From Pseudobacteriovorax antillogorgiicola (GTDB lineage Bacteria; Bdellovibrionota_B; Oligoflexia; Oligoflexales; Oligoflexaceae), in contig NZ_FWZT01000008.1 of assembly GCF_900177345.1 (NCBI RefSeq), positions 215,768-279,767 on the forward strand: DNA of 64,000 nucleotides. Direction: 5' to 3'. The notes under the pieces were generated by a model. The model had not been told where the DNA came from. It saw only the letters and a program-made list of their open reading frames with translations, and ran no database searches. The stretch's first letter is position 1, and each line of letters starts with the position of its first letter. Position numbers and translations under genes: made by a program. This document shows, in pieces, positions 32,671 to 42,224 of the stretch.

Positions 32671-34332
32671 TCAGGCGGTTTTTAACTTGCGTCGCAAGAT
32701 CTTGCCTACAGCACTCTTGGGAAGCTCTTCAACAAATTCGATCTGCTTGGGTCGTTTGTAGTTCACTAGGTTTGACTGGCAGTACTGCATGATCTCAGCT
32801 TCGGTGACTTGCTCATTGGACCTTACTACGAAAAGCTTCACAGTTTCTCCAGATTGCTCATCTGGGATTCCGATAGCAGCAGCTTCGACGACACCCTTGA
32901 GTGCAACTACCACCTCTTCAATTTCGTTGGGATAGACGTTAAAGCCAGATACCAGAATCATATCTTTCTTCCGATCGACAATGCTAAAAAAACCATCTTC
33001 GGACATCACGGCGATGTCTCCCGTATGGAACCAATGGTCCTCATCAAAGACTTGTTGGGTCTCTTCGTCACGGTTCCAGTAGCCTTTCATGACTTGTGGG
33101 CCTTTGACACAAAGTTCTCCGGGCTCACCATGGGGAAGAATCTGGCCATTGTCATCTTTTATACAGACATCAGTGCTAGGAATGGGAAGCCCGATAGTGC
33201 CATTAAAGCTTGTCTGGTTTCGGGGATTGATGGTGACGGCAGGAGAGGTTTCAGTTAGCCCGTAGGCTTGATTGATGATATTGCCGGTGACCTTCTGCCA
33301 ATGATCGGCCACCGGTTTTTGGACTGCCATACCTCCACCTATGGAGAGTCTCAAGTGAGAAAAGTCTAGGGCGCAAAACGATTCATCGTGAAGCAGGTTG
33401 TTAAAAAGGGTATTAACTCCAGACATGGCAGTAAACTGCCAGCGACTTAGCTCTTTGACAAAGCCCTTGGTGTCTTTGGGATTTGGTATCAGGATATTTA
33501 ATCCACCAGCTGTCATATAGAGGAAGCAGTTACATACCAGTGAAAAGATGTGATACAAGGGTAGGGCGGTCACAATCTTATCGTTCGGGCCAACAAGATC
33601 ACCAAACACAGTGCTTGCTTGGGCTAGGTTGTATAAAATATTGCTGTGGGTAAGCATCGCACCCTTAGAAACCCCGGTTGTGCCACCCGTATATTGTAGA
33701 AATGCGATGTCATCGATCGCTATTTCAACAGGAGAAAGTCCCGGCTGCTTGCACCCTATTTCAAGAGCATGGGTAAAACTTTCTGCTTTTGGTATCTGAT
33801 AGTCAGGCACAACTTTCTTTATGTGTTTAAGAACAAAGTTGATCAATTGCTTCTTAGGAAAATCAAATAGATCACCAAACTTCGTGATAATCACAGAGTC
33901 AAGCTTAATAGACTTGAGGACATGCTCCAGAGTTCTGGCGAAGTTTTCAAGAATGATGATAGTTGTTGCGCCGGAATCCTTGAGCTGGTGCTCCAGCTCC
34001 CGCGCTGTGTAGAGCGGGTTGATATTAACGACAATAGCACCAACACGATGGGCTGCGAACAATGCGACCGGATATTGTAGGATGTTCGGCATCATGATAG
34101 CGACGCGATCATCCTTTTTGATCTTGAGTTCGTGTTGTAGGTATCGGGCAAACATATCGATCATTGTTTCTAGCTCTTGGAAACTGATGGTCTTCCCCAT
34201 ACATGTGAATGCTGGAGATTGGCCATGGCTGCGGTTGGTTGCTTGAATCAGCTCAGGAAGATTGCTGAAGCGTGGCGCAGCTACCTCAGTGGGAACATCG
34301 GCGGGATATTGAGAATTCCAGGGTCGTTGCAT
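32671..34332 (-). CDS. fadD: long-chain fatty-acid CoA ligase
   Basis: 553 aa, normal for FadD. ANL-superfamily motifs are YTGGTTGVSKGAMLTH (phosphate-binding loop, about 217-232), YGLTETSPAVT (about 350), WFHTGDIAVM (about 430) with the conserved Asp, and DRKKDMILVSGFNVYP (hinge region). The C-terminal catalytic Lys is in SAVGKILRRKL. It activates fatty acids to acyl-AMP and then acyl-CoA for degradation or lipid synthesis. ATG at 34332 follows CGAGGCCTCTT. It is a single gene; no other beta-oxidation gene is nearby. Confidence 0.93.
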   Translation of the reverse strand: MQRPWNSQYPADVPTEVAAPRFSNLPELIQATNRSHGQSPAFTCMGKTISFQELETMIDMFARYLQHELKIKKDDRVAIMMPNILQYPVALFAAHRVGAIVVNINPLYTARELEHQLKDSGATTIIILENFARTLEHVLKSIKLDSVIITKFGDLFDFPKKQLINFVLKHIKKVVPDYQIPKAESFTHALEIGCKQPGLSPVEIAIDDIAFLQYTGGTTGVSKGAMLTHSNILYNLAQASTVFGDLVGPNDKIVTALPLYHIFSLVCNCFLYMTAGGLNILIPNPKDTKGFVKELSRWQFTAMSGVNTLFNNLLHDESFCALDFSHLRLSIGGGMAVQKPVADHWQKVTGNIINQAYGLTETSPAVTINPRNQTSFNGTIGLPIPSTDVCIKDDNGQILPHGEPGELCVKGPQVMKGYWNRDEETQQVFDEDHWFHTGDIAVMSEDGFFSIVDRKKDMILVSGFNVYPNEIEEVVVALKGVVEAAAIGIPDEQSGETVKLFVVRSNEQVTEAEIMQYCQSNLVNYKRPKQIEFVEELPKSAVGKILRRKLKTA

Positions 34333-34569
34333 AAGAGGCCTCGTTGTCTTGGAGTCGAATGAGAGATTCTCTCATGATAGTCAGTTCTGTGATTTCAGGA
34401 AATTAGTTTCTTTTCCTGGGTAAATATTGCTAGATAATTTTCGTTGCAACAGACTTTGATCTGGGGGTAATTATCTCTATAAGCCTCTAAATCTACATCT
34501 AATTATGAGATGCCTGAAGTGATTCTGCAGGCCGCCGAGCGGTAGTATTAGAAATCTTTGGAGGTCGAC

Positions 34570-35745
34570 ATGAAGACAATTCTTTGGGCTGTTGCAGCCC
34601 TATGGGCACTATTATCGGGCCCGCCATTGGTGGCTCAGCATGGGAGCGAAGCCTGGGGCAGCTGGACCCGTTCGATTGGCAGCCATAGTATGGCTTCAGA
34701 AGAGGTCCCATTAGCATCCTCTACAAGACAGTTGCTGATCAACTACAAGCAAGCGCTAGATCTTTCTCCTAACCAGCCGGTGATACGGCTTTCAAGTCCA
34801 ATTCACCTGAGTGGCCCATTTTCAATGTTTATCGTAGCTTCAAATCGGGGGCGAAATGGCTTTCTCTTGGCGGATAGTGAACAAAACGGCCAGGGGATGA
34901 AACTGGGGCGTTGGCGGGACGACCAGCTATTCCTACGGCTCATAGAGGGATCGAACTATGATATCTCCGTTCCCTGGGTTGAAGACCAGGGCATAGCCAT
35001 TTATTTTGTCGGCCGTGATGATCATAATAGGGTTTTTGTTCAATTGGTCAATCAAAGCCGTGTCCTCAAGTTATTCTCGGGCCAGCCACAAGAAGGTGAT
35101 GTAAAGATCGACACTCTAGGGAATGGGGGCGACGGTCGATTTCTACAGGCTTGGGATGGGGCATTCGCAAGCCTTATTGTCTATGACTCTTTCCTCGATC
35201 CTTTGGCAAGGATTCAAGTTCTGACACAGCTTCGGCAAACTTGGATAGGATCAAGCGCTGCCGTTGGTGAGATTAGAGAGTTTAGCCAACTGTATGGAGT
35301 CAATCAAGATCGAGTGCTTTTGTCTGTAGATGCAACAGAACTAGAAGATGTTCATGACGAGCACGGGACTCATCCTTATTTTGATGGTGTAGCGAGACCT
35401 GAGCATCAACGGATCTGGGATATTCTTAATGGAGAATTCTACGATAGTGACCTTGTATTCTCCCGTCATGGCCAAAGCCTAGTTCAGATTCATCGGCCTC
35501 AAATGTTTTTGGAAACCGCCATCAAGCTGCTCCGACAACATCGGTTTGAGGGCTTCATGGTGCTTGAGAACGCTCATGGTCATCTGGAGTTGCTTGGGTT
35601 CCGCTCCATAAGTGAGTTGAGACTAGTCTTGCAAAGTCTCCATGGGGCTCTCCAGCTTGCTGAACTTCTGCTGATGGAGCATAGCCTCCACTCTCAAGAA
35701 CAGCTGTCGATAGTGGAAGGGCTGAGTCAAAAGTGGGGCCTTTAG
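34570..35745 (+). CDS. exported protein with a lectin/LamG-like fold, 391 aa
   Basis: ATG at 34570 has GGAGG 5 nt upstream, and a signal peptide follows (MKTILWAVAALWALLSGPPL). Residues about 50-220 form a jelly-roll-like pattern: RLSSPIHLSGPFSMFIVASN, GRNGFLLADSEQNGQGMKLG, RWRDDQLFLRLIEG, then DGAFASLIVYDSFLDPLARI, typical of concanavalin/LamG modules that score small displacement of a ligand face. Residues after 240 form another, charged domain with helices and no recognised family. It may bind glycans or surface polymers. It converges with the hydrolase gene by 2 bp. Confidence 0.6.
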   Translation: MKTILWAVAALWALLSGPPLVAQHGSEAWGSWTRSIGSHSMASEEVPLASSTRQLLINYKQALDLSPNQPVIRLSSPIHLSGPFSMFIVASNRGRNGFLLADSEQNGQGMKLGRWRDDQLFLRLIEGSNYDISVPWVEDQGIAIYFVGRDDHNRVFVQLVNQSRVLKLFSGQPQEGDVKIDTLGNGGDGRFLQAWDGAFASLIVYDSFLDPLARIQVLTQLRQTWIGSSAAVGEIREFSQLYGVNQDRVLLSVDATELEDVHDEHGTHPYFDGVARPEHQRIWDILNGEFYDSDLVFSRHGQSLVQIHRPQMFLETAIKLLRQHRFEGFMVLENAHGHLELLGFRSISELRLVLQSLHGALQLAELLLMEHSLHSQEQLSIVEGLSQKWGL

Positions 35746-35747
35746 TT

Positions 35748-36737
35748 TTATGGATCGCCAATAAAGTTCACGATGGCAGCGATGGCACGATCTCGAATCT
35801 CATCGACTTCTTGGAGAAGTTCATGTTTCCCTTTAGGAAAGAACTCCTTGCGACATGATGTGACTTGCGCACATACATAATTTTGCCCTTCAGTTCTAAC
35901 GATCACGTCATCACCGGCCTGAAGCAAGAGCACGGGTGCCTTTATCGCCGCTGCTTGCTTTCTCATCGACCAAACTGCATCAATGCTGGCTCTTGCCCAG
36001 GAAACAGTCGCCCCCTTAACAAGAAGCTCTGGCTTCTCTTTAGTGAGTCTTTGCATGAGGTCGAAGCGAATCGAGCTGTTAGAAACATTGTTCTTAGAAA
36101 AAATTTTTGTCCCAGGGTGGTGCCCTGGAATGTATTCCGTACCGTCACCCATCGCCTCTCGGACTAAAAGGTAGAGCCAGGCAAACCCTTGCGGGCCAGG
36201 AGTCGGTAAGTCAAGCATTGGCGAAGAAAGTATGATTTTATCAAATGTATTTGGACGTTTACTGGCTAATAGCGCGAAGGCGTTGCCACCCATCGAGTGG
36301 GCTAGGGCTACGAGTTGCCGGCCTTTTTTTTCAGGTATTACGACTTTGTCGAGAAATAGTTCTGCATCCTGCCGATAGGTCGAGAAGTCAGTTATATGGC
36401 CTTTTAGTGGATCTTCGAGGAGACGATCAGATAAACCTTGGCCGCGCCAATCGAAAATAAAGATTTCGTAGGGCTGGTTCTGGAGGTCGTAGATGAACTC
36501 CATGTATTTGTACTGGGATTCCGTGCGACCTGGAAAAATAACTAAGGTGGTACTCGGATTGTCTTTTGGAAAGTGACGGTAGGCGAGTTTTACCTTGTCA
36601 GGGGTTTCCAAGAAACCTAAAGACCCTTTCTCGAAGAAATTGATAAGATCGTTATAGCGATCAGGAAGACTCTCTTCAGGCAGTGACAGAGCTATGAAGG
36701 GGTGGAGTAGGATAGTCAGAATGAACAGTCGATTCAA
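35748..36737 (-). CDS. exported alpha/beta hydrolase, monoacylglycerol-lipase/lysophospholipase-like
   Basis: 329 aa. A signal peptide (LNRLFILTILLHPFIALSLP, TTG start at 36737 with AGGGAGAG upstream) leads to an alpha/beta hydrolase. The elements are KLAYRHFPKDNPSTTLVIFP, FDWRGQGLSD (oxyanion-loop region), nucleophile elbow ALAHSMGGNAFAL (Ser in HSMGG), the acid Asp in LLQAGDDVIV and the catalytic His in PKGKHELLQEVDE. This fits the PldB/MGL group that cleaves monoacylglycerol or lysophospholipid. Exported location suggests periplasmic action. Convergent with the LamG-like gene. Confidence 0.85.
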   Translation of the reverse strand: MNRLFILTILLHPFIALSLPEESLPDRYNDLINFFEKGSLGFLETPDKVKLAYRHFPKDNPSTTLVIFPGRTESQYKYMEFIYDLQNQPYEIFIFDWRGQGLSDRLLEDPLKGHITDFSTYRQDAELFLDKVVIPEKKGRQLVALAHSMGGNAFALLASKRPNTFDKIILSSPMLDLPTPGPQGFAWLYLLVREAMGDGTEYIPGHHPGTKIFSKNNVSNSSIRFDLMQRLTKEKPELLVKGATVSWARASIDAVWSMRKQAAAIKAPVLLLQAGDDVIVRTEGQNYVCAQVTSCRKEFFPKGKHELLQEVDEIRDRAIAAIVNFIGDP

Positions 36738-36894
36738 ATGGTCTCTCCCTGATCAAAACGGTGTTGTCTTCTCGCTATGCCGCAGCTCCAGCATTGGGAT
36801 GATAAAAAAGGTTATTTTTCCATATGATCCCAGTATAGTTGAAAATTTGGAAGCAGAAAAGCAAAGGTAGTTCACTAGTGTCAATAGGCGAGAT

Positions 36895-38592
36895 ATGACA
36901 GCGATGTTAAGCAAGGATAGGCCCCCTTCTAAGTTTTCTGAGATATGGAGCACTTTGTTCAGTCGCACGTCCTTTCAGCCGGTGGCGAAACGGCTCGTAT
37001 TCTTTACAGTTGGCATCAGCACCTGTTTTGCATTCTTGATCTCGATCATGCAGATTCTGTTTGACTACCAAACTGAGTTTCAAGATATCGAAGAATCTAT
37101 TCATCACCTCGATCAAGTGAGTATCAAAAGCCTCGGAACAGCGATCTGGTATTTGGATCAGGTTCAGATTGAGACGATTTTGGATGGAATCCGAGAGTTA
37201 CCTAATGTTCAGCAGGTGGTTTTATCTTCCAAAAGCCTTGAGGGCGATGTTGTTAAGGGTGAACTCAGTGCTCGTGAGCGTATAGACAAGCACTTTGACG
37301 TTTTCTATGTTCAAGAAGGCCATAGCCGTAAGGTAGGAAAAATTTCCATTTATGTGTCCCTTGATGAGCTTTACTATAATTTACTTGTGAAGTTTGGGTT
37401 TAGTCTCCTTGGGAATATAGTCAAGACTTTATCCGTTTCATTTTTACTGGTGCTTTACATTCGCCGAACGGTTACCAAAAGACTGGAGGCCCTTGGTAAC
37501 TATGCGTCTAACGTAGTGCTCGATCGGGCTGATCAAGAGTCAAAAGCTCCTCACGATCAGGACCACATTCAAGGTTATCAGGACGAGATATCTCATCTCT
37601 ATGAGCAGATCTTTCGAATGGAGGAGCGCTTGGTAGCAGGTTATAGGCAGCTAAGAGAGCAAGATATCGAATATCAGGAGCGACTGGAATCTGAAGTAAA
37701 ACGGAAAACCGAGGAATTGGCTCTTCACCAGAGGGAGCTGGTTGAAGCATCCAGGAAGGCAGGCATGGCAGAAGTCGCTGTGGGCTTTCTTCACAACATT
37801 GGCAACATCATGACCTCAATCTTTGTGAGTTGTGAAACCGTAGCGAAGATGGTTGAAGAGAGCGAGTATTCTAAGCGAACCCAGGCATTTTTTGATCTGA
37901 TGAAGAAAAAAGTTGAACAATTGCAGGCGTACTTGAGTTCTGAAGAGGGGGCTCAGGCCAATGAGTTCTGGCGAGCATTGAACCGCTATGAAGGTGAACA
38001 GCGGCAGCAGCTTCTCGATCTCATGAATAGAATTCTTGTTGGTTTGAAAGACATTGAAGAAATCATCAAATTGCAGATGATCTTTGCCAATGCTCCCGAT
38101 ATCAAAGAAGACTGCTACATTGATGCTATGGTTGAAAAGGCAATTAATATTAATCGCCTAGAGCTTGATAAGGCTGGTATCGAATGTGAGTGCTACTTGG
38201 ATTTTATCGGACCTCTAGTCTCGGTGCCGGCAAAAATAACTCAAATCCTGGTAAATCTAATTCTAAATTCCATTCAAGCTATCAAAATTGATAACAAGCA
38301 TCCTAGAATTACCATCCGATCGGAAATTCACGGGGATGACGTCCACATTATCTGTGAAGATAATGGCAAAGGTATCGCTCCGGAGAATTTAATAAAGATT
38401 TTCTCGTTTGGTTTTACGACTAAAAAAACTGGTTCTGGATTTGGCCTTCATTCTAGCTCACTGATGGCTCAGGAGCTTGGAGGTAATATTGAGGCCCGTA
38501 GCGAAGGTCGCGGCAAGGGGGCCCAGTTTATTATTATCTTACCCATTCAAGGGCGTAAAACAAGCCAAAAGCCTCAGCTTGCTATTAGCTAA
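36895..38592 (+). CDS. membrane sensor histidine kinase with an HNIGN H-box
   Basis: 565 aa. Two membrane helices (about 38-58 and 165-190) enclose a periplasmic sensor of about 100 residues (TAIWYLDQVQIETILDGIRE). A linker with EVKRKTEELALHQRELVEAS follows as a coiled coil. The phospho-acceptor His is in AVGFLHNIGNIMTSIF (about 299), the N-box is LILNSIQAI, and the G boxes are EDNGKGIAPENL and TGSGFGLHSSSLMAQ. No receiver domain is attached. Its cognate regulator is not adjacent. The sensor domain resembles that of the kinase at 44064-45479. Confidence 0.88.
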   Translation: MTAMLSKDRPPSKFSEIWSTLFSRTSFQPVAKRLVFFTVGISTCFAFLISIMQILFDYQTEFQDIEESIHHLDQVSIKSLGTAIWYLDQVQIETILDGIRELPNVQQVVLSSKSLEGDVVKGELSARERIDKHFDVFYVQEGHSRKVGKISIYVSLDELYYNLLVKFGFSLLGNIVKTLSVSFLLVLYIRRTVTKRLEALGNYASNVVLDRADQESKAPHDQDHIQGYQDEISHLYEQIFRMEERLVAGYRQLREQDIEYQERLESEVKRKTEELALHQRELVEASRKAGMAEVAVGFLHNIGNIMTSIFVSCETVAKMVEESEYSKRTQAFFDLMKKKVEQLQAYLSSEEGAQANEFWRALNRYEGEQRQQLLDLMNRILVGLKDIEEIIKLQMIFANAPDIKEDCYIDAMVEKAININRLELDKAGIECECYLDFIGPLVSVPAKITQILVNLILNSIQAIKIDNKHPRITIRSEIHGDDVHIICEDNGKGIAPENLIKIFSFGFTTKKTGSGFGLHSSSLMAQELGGNIEARSEGRGKGAQFIIILPIQGRKTSQKPQLAIS

Positions 38593-38597
38593 ACCGA

Positions 38598-39059
38598 TTA
38601 GAGATAGTGAAGGGATTCCACCTTATCCCAACCACGGGACTTTGCGAATCTAAAGATGTCTTGACTACGGATCTCGCGAATATCCTCTTGCTCGTCGCCG
38701 TTGGTGTACTTGACCCAGCCTTCTTTCATATCACCACAGACCAGGCTTATGAATGGATTGTGGTAGAGGTCTGCATCATCGCGTCGCTCTTTAAATGTGA
38801 GTGACTCCTTAGCAAAGCCTAGTGTGCTTCCCGCCGGAATAATGCACCTTGGGACATCATCTTGTAGGTTTTCGTAGAGCTTGAGGTCGCGAATAGCAAC
38901 GCGAAAATAGTTACCAGCAGGTTTAGTGTCATGCAATCGCTGCGGATCGATCGTTTCTGACTGAGTCTCTGACCCATGGTTGATCGCAGCTTGGTCTACT
39001 GGCAGTTTTTTGCAGGCTCCTATGAGGCTCGCGATGGCGAGTATGATCAATATTTTCAT
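38598..39059 (-). CDS. small lipoprotein, 153 aa
   Basis: ATG at 39059 was chosen because AAAGGAGG lies 5 nt upstream and a lipoprotein signal follows (MKILIILAIASLIGACKK, lipobox IGAC). The mature part has a repeated Asp/Asn-rich polar character and an SH3-like strand pattern (YFRVAIRDLKLYENLQDDV, then IIPAGSTLGF, GDMKEGWVKYT). No family is assigned with confidence, although a bacterial SH3-like fold is plausible. It ends 6 bp from the convergent histidine kinase gene. Confidence 0.65.
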   Translation of the reverse strand: MKILIILAIASLIGACKKLPVDQAAINHGSETQSETIDPQRLHDTKPAGNYFRVAIRDLKLYENLQDDVPRCIIPAGSTLGFAKESLTFKERRDDADLYHNPFISLVCGDMKEGWVKYTNGDEQEDIREIRSQDIFRFAKSRGWDKVESLHYL

Positions 39060-39227
39060 ATTGCCTCCTTTGGGCAGCTGTTTCCTTGTTTCAACCCAGG
39101 GTAAATTATGCAATATTAGGACCCGTCGTGAGTCCTCGTGATTACAGTATCTTAGGCTCTTGTCCTTTGTTCATGGCATGGCCGATGTCAGCAAGCTTGC
39201 AGGCCAAATTTCGAAAGGAGTTCCCCA

Positions 39228-39953
39228 ATGACAATTCTGATTCTGTTCCTGACAGCCCTTGGCTCCTCTATCATATCGGGACTGGTGGGGATGGCAGGTG
39301 GGGTGACACTCTTAGCTGTGATGACCTTTTTTTTTCCGATGCATGTGATTGTGCCTGTTCATGGCTTGGTGCAGTTTGTGAGTAACTCAAGCAGAACCTG
39401 GATTCTACGGGAGCATGTTCATAGAGAGAGTTTTGTGCCATTTCTGATCGGGGTTCCCATTGGTGGCGTCGCAGTCTGGTTCTTCTTGAGCAACTTAGAT
39501 CGCCCTGAATGGATTCTAGGAATTGTGGCTGCTCTACTATTCTATGTTGCTTTCAAACCAAAGAAATTACCTGAACTAAAATTGGGAACAAAAGGTTTTT
39601 GGCTCCTAGGTGTCGCGGCGAGTTTTCTTGGCTCCTTGGTTGGGGCGACAGGGCCTTTGATGGCACCATTCTTTGCAAGAAGTGATTTCACTAAGGAGCA
39701 GATTGTTGCGACTAAGGCAGCTTGCCAGCTGCTCGTACACATTGTAAAGGTGCCCATCTTCCTAGGGTTGGCCTTTCCGTATCAAGATTACTGGCTTGAA
39801 ACAGCTGTGATGGTGGTCGGGGTTATCATTGGTACAAAACTGGGTACATCATTGCTGAAGTCCATGAGCACCCAACGATTTATGATCCTTCTTAAAGTGG
39901 CCTTGGCCTTGACAGGCCTGCGTATTACAATCAAGATGTTGACTTCAAGTTAA
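39228..39953 (+). CDS. TauE/SafE family membrane protein
   Basis: 241 aa with seven to eight membrane segments. Family hallmarks are GSSIISGLVGMAGGVTLLAV near the start, PVHGLVQFVSNSSRTWIL in the first half, and the second-half repeat GSLVGATGPLMAPFF with KAACQLLVHIVKVP. Members export sulfite, taurine derivatives or other sulfur-containing anions; the substrate is not inferable. ATG at 39228 follows AAAGGAG. It lies 1 bp from the next gene, so the two are probably co-transcribed. Confidence 0.88.
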   Translation: MTILILFLTALGSSIISGLVGMAGGVTLLAVMTFFFPMHVIVPVHGLVQFVSNSSRTWILREHVHRESFVPFLIGVPIGGVAVWFFLSNLDRPEWILGIVAALLFYVAFKPKKLPELKLGTKGFWLLGVAASFLGSLVGATGPLMAPFFARSDFTKEQIVATKAACQLLVHIVKVPIFLGLAFPYQDYWLETAVMVVGVIIGTKLGTSLLKSMSTQRFMILLKVALALTGLRITIKMLTSS

Positions 39954-39954
39954 C

Positions 39955-40950
39955 GTGTTTTATGAGTTCTTTATGTCAAGTCATACTCTCGATCGGCTGG
40001 GTGTTACGCCTTTTCGCTCCATTTGGCCATTGAATTCCCGTTGGTTTCAAACGATCACTCCCAATATGTTGCCGGATATCGATGATAGCCCAGACCAATG
40101 GCATCATTTTAAATTGCCCGACGGTGATACGATCGTGGTGGCTGAAAACCGTCCAGAAATTGAACCCAAACGAATTTTTGTTACGGTTCATGGCTTGACA
40201 GGAGACTACCGCTCTAACTACAACGTCCGGCTTTGTAAGAAGCTCAAACCCTTGGGCGTAGTGCTCTTTCGGGTGAATCTGAGGGGGGCAGGGCCCGGCT
40301 TCGGTCATGCGCGAAAAACCTATAACGCTGGCCAGAGCCAGGACCTTCGGGATGTGCTACGGGCCATCGGCAAGCTTTATCCCAAGCTACCAGCGACGGT
40401 CATGGGAATTTCCATGGGAGCTAACATCGTCTTAAAGATGATGGGTGAGGCTCGTCTACCGCGGTTTGTTGATAGCTTTGTGGCAGTATCTCCGCCATTC
40501 GACTTAGCATCCACTTCTAAGAAGCTTCAACAGCGATCTCCAAAAGTCGATCGCTACTTTTCAAAACGTCTGATGAAAGAAACCAGTAAACTCCACAGAA
40601 AGTTTCCTGATCTCGGTCCGCTAGATTTTCCTGAGTCTTGCACTGTTTTCGACTTTGATGAACTCTACACCGCCCCACGCCATGGCTTTAAAAGTGCCCA
40701 AGACTACTACGACCGTAGTTCAAGCCTGCACTTTATCCCAGCCATTAAAGCTAAAGGATTGGTCTTGCTTGCCAAAGATGATCCTGTAGTCAACTATGGC
40801 GATTTGCCTAAATTTGATAAAAGACGGGTAGATTTTGTCTGTACTCCTCGGGGAGGACATGTTGGATTCTTTAACCCGCTGTCAAAAAATGGCCCATTCT
40901 GGATGGACCATTTGATCAGTTCCTGGATGAAACACAGATTGAAAGTTTAG
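39955..40950 (+). CDS. YheT-family alpha/beta hydrolase
   Basis: 331 aa from GTG 39955; ATG at 39973 is an alternative. UPF0017/YheT features are FRSIWPLNSRWFQTITPN near the N terminus, VTVHGLTGDYRSNYNVRLCK (oxyanion region), FRVNLRGAGPG, nucleophile elbow ATVMGISMGANIVLKMMG (Ser in GISMG), the acid in LAKDDPVVNYGDLP and the catalytic His in TPRGGHVGFFNP. YheT proteins are cytosolic or membrane-associated esterases of uncertain substrate. It follows the TauE gene directly. Confidence 0.88.
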   Translation: MFYEFFMSSHTLDRLGVTPFRSIWPLNSRWFQTITPNMLPDIDDSPDQWHHFKLPDGDTIVVAENRPEIEPKRIFVTVHGLTGDYRSNYNVRLCKKLKPLGVVLFRVNLRGAGPGFGHARKTYNAGQSQDLRDVLRAIGKLYPKLPATVMGISMGANIVLKMMGEARLPRFVDSFVAVSPPFDLASTSKKLQQRSPKVDRYFSKRLMKETSKLHRKFPDLGPLDFPESCTVFDFDELYTAPRHGFKSAQDYYDRSSSLHFIPAIKAKGLVLLAKDDPVVNYGDLPKFDKRRVDFVCTPRGGHVGFFNPLSKNGPFWMDHLISSWMKHRLKV

Positions 40951-41007
40951 AGTCGGTCTCCTAAACGCCAAATCCTTAATCACGGCGCCTGGAGCCCAGT
41001 TCTAGTA

Positions 41008-41580
41008 TTAGTAGGTCTGGAATAGATCATTCCAGCTAAAATTCCTCGCGTAGGGGCTAACAATGTCGTGATTGAAGCTGATGGTGGTCACTTGATCAAG
41101 GACGTAACGAGGGCTCACCTGGGGTGCTGGAAAAATAAAGGCAAACTCTCTCTTAAGTACGGCACGCCAACGATCTTGGTCGGCTTCGGGAATTTTCATC
41201 AATGAAGCTAGAGCATCCAAAGACTCCCCCTCTCCACGGGCCATATCCTGGGCAAGTTTTTCTAGGTTCCTTTCTGCAAATTTATAGATATCTGGCTGAT
41301 TCTCAACAAGGGTTTTAGGGCCCTTGCACTCAGACATGTTCATAGTCGTTGAGGTGGGAGCGACGGATGAGAAGGCCATATTTGTGGTGCTCGCCGGTGC
41401 TGAAGAGAGCCAAGAGTAGGTGGGAAGGAGGTAGGATCCAATACCACAAGCGGGTATGAATCCAAAAACCGCATTTTGAGGCATATCTTTCTGCAAAACA
41501 CGCATCAAAGGATAGCTTTGTCCGAAGGCTTGGGGGCCTGTGAAAAATACTAGAACGAGAAGGCAATATAAGATTTGCAT
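41008..41580 (-). CDS. DUF3015-family exported protein, copy 1
   Basis: 190 aa. A signal peptide (MQILYCLLVLVFFTGPQAFG) leads to the DUF3015 core: FIPACGIGSYLLP, a Ser/Thr-rich loop with NMAFSSVAPTSTTMNMSECK, and a helical end with GEGESLDALASLMKIPEAD. ATG at 41580 follows AGGAGA. It is the downstream member of a tandem pair 11 bp apart. DUF3015 function is unknown; the conserved Gly-Cys pattern suggests one disulfide. C-terminal extension FIFPAPQVSPRYVL differs from the neighbouring copy. Confidence 0.78.
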   Translation of the reverse strand: MQILYCLLVLVFFTGPQAFGQSYPLMRVLQKDMPQNAVFGFIPACGIGSYLLPTYSWLSSAPASTTNMAFSSVAPTSTTMNMSECKGPKTLVENQPDIYKFAERNLEKLAQDMARGEGESLDALASLMKIPEADQDRWRAVLKREFAFIFPAPQVSPRYVLDQVTTISFNHDIVSPYARNFSWNDLFQTY

Positions 41581-41591
41581 GAGCTGGTCTC

Positions 41592-42086
41592 CTAGCTTGC
41601 TATGGATGCGGCATAAAGGGACTGATAGATCTCTTCCAATAGTAAGTCACCGTTTCCAAAAACGTTTGAAAAGTTTCGGTTCAGTCGAGTTACAAACTTT
41701 GGATATTGATCTGAGCTAAGATTCCAAAGGCTTGCCAGCGCTTCTAAAGATTCTCCTCCTCCATGTGCAGCATCACGCATAATTTCTGACATATGACTGA
41801 CGATGAAATGGTAGGCTCGGCTATTTTCAACAATCGGAGGACCACCATTACAGCCTGATATCCCCGATGTGGTAGACAATGGTAAGAGTGGTGTTGATGA
41901 GAGATTGACGGATGAGGCCATCGCCGTTGAAAACCAGGAATCTTCATCAAATACTAAGTTCCCTGGGCCACAGCCTAGATTCTTTGGAAACTCTTTATTC
42001 CAAAACTTGGATACCGCGCTTTCTCCATAAGCCTGGGAGCTAAGGGATAGAAAAAGCCCTAGGCAGATAGCCCATTGTGCCTTCAT
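41592..42086 (-). CDS. DUF3015-family exported protein, copy 2
   Basis: 164 aa. ATG at 42086 follows AAGGAGG with 6 nt spacing. The signal MKAQWAICLGLFLSLSSQAY is followed by a DUF3015 core: KNLGCGPGNLVFDEDSWF, AMASSVNLSSTPLLPLSTTS, GISGCNGGPPI, then HGGGESLEALASLWNLS, closely matching 'GEGESLDALASLMKI' in copy 1. The two are paralogues from tandem duplication that then diverged, mainly in the N-terminal half. It is probably the promoter-proximal gene of a two-gene operon. Confidence 0.78.
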   Translation of the reverse strand: MKAQWAICLGLFLSLSSQAYGESAVSKFWNKEFPKNLGCGPGNLVFDEDSWFSTAMASSVNLSSTPLLPLSTTSGISGCNGGPPIVENSRAYHFIVSHMSEIMRDAAHGGGESLEALASLWNLSSDQYPKFVTRLNRNFSNVFGNGDLLLEEIYQSLYAASIAS

Positions 42087-42224
42087 CAAAAACCTCCTTG
42101 CGTATTGTAGTTAATAGGCTAACTTATCTGGATAATCGAATGCAAGTTGAGATCTCTAATAACGCATGGCTATACACTGCCCAAAGTTAACTCATGGCAG
42201 CAGTCGGCTAGCAAAGGGGAAGCA

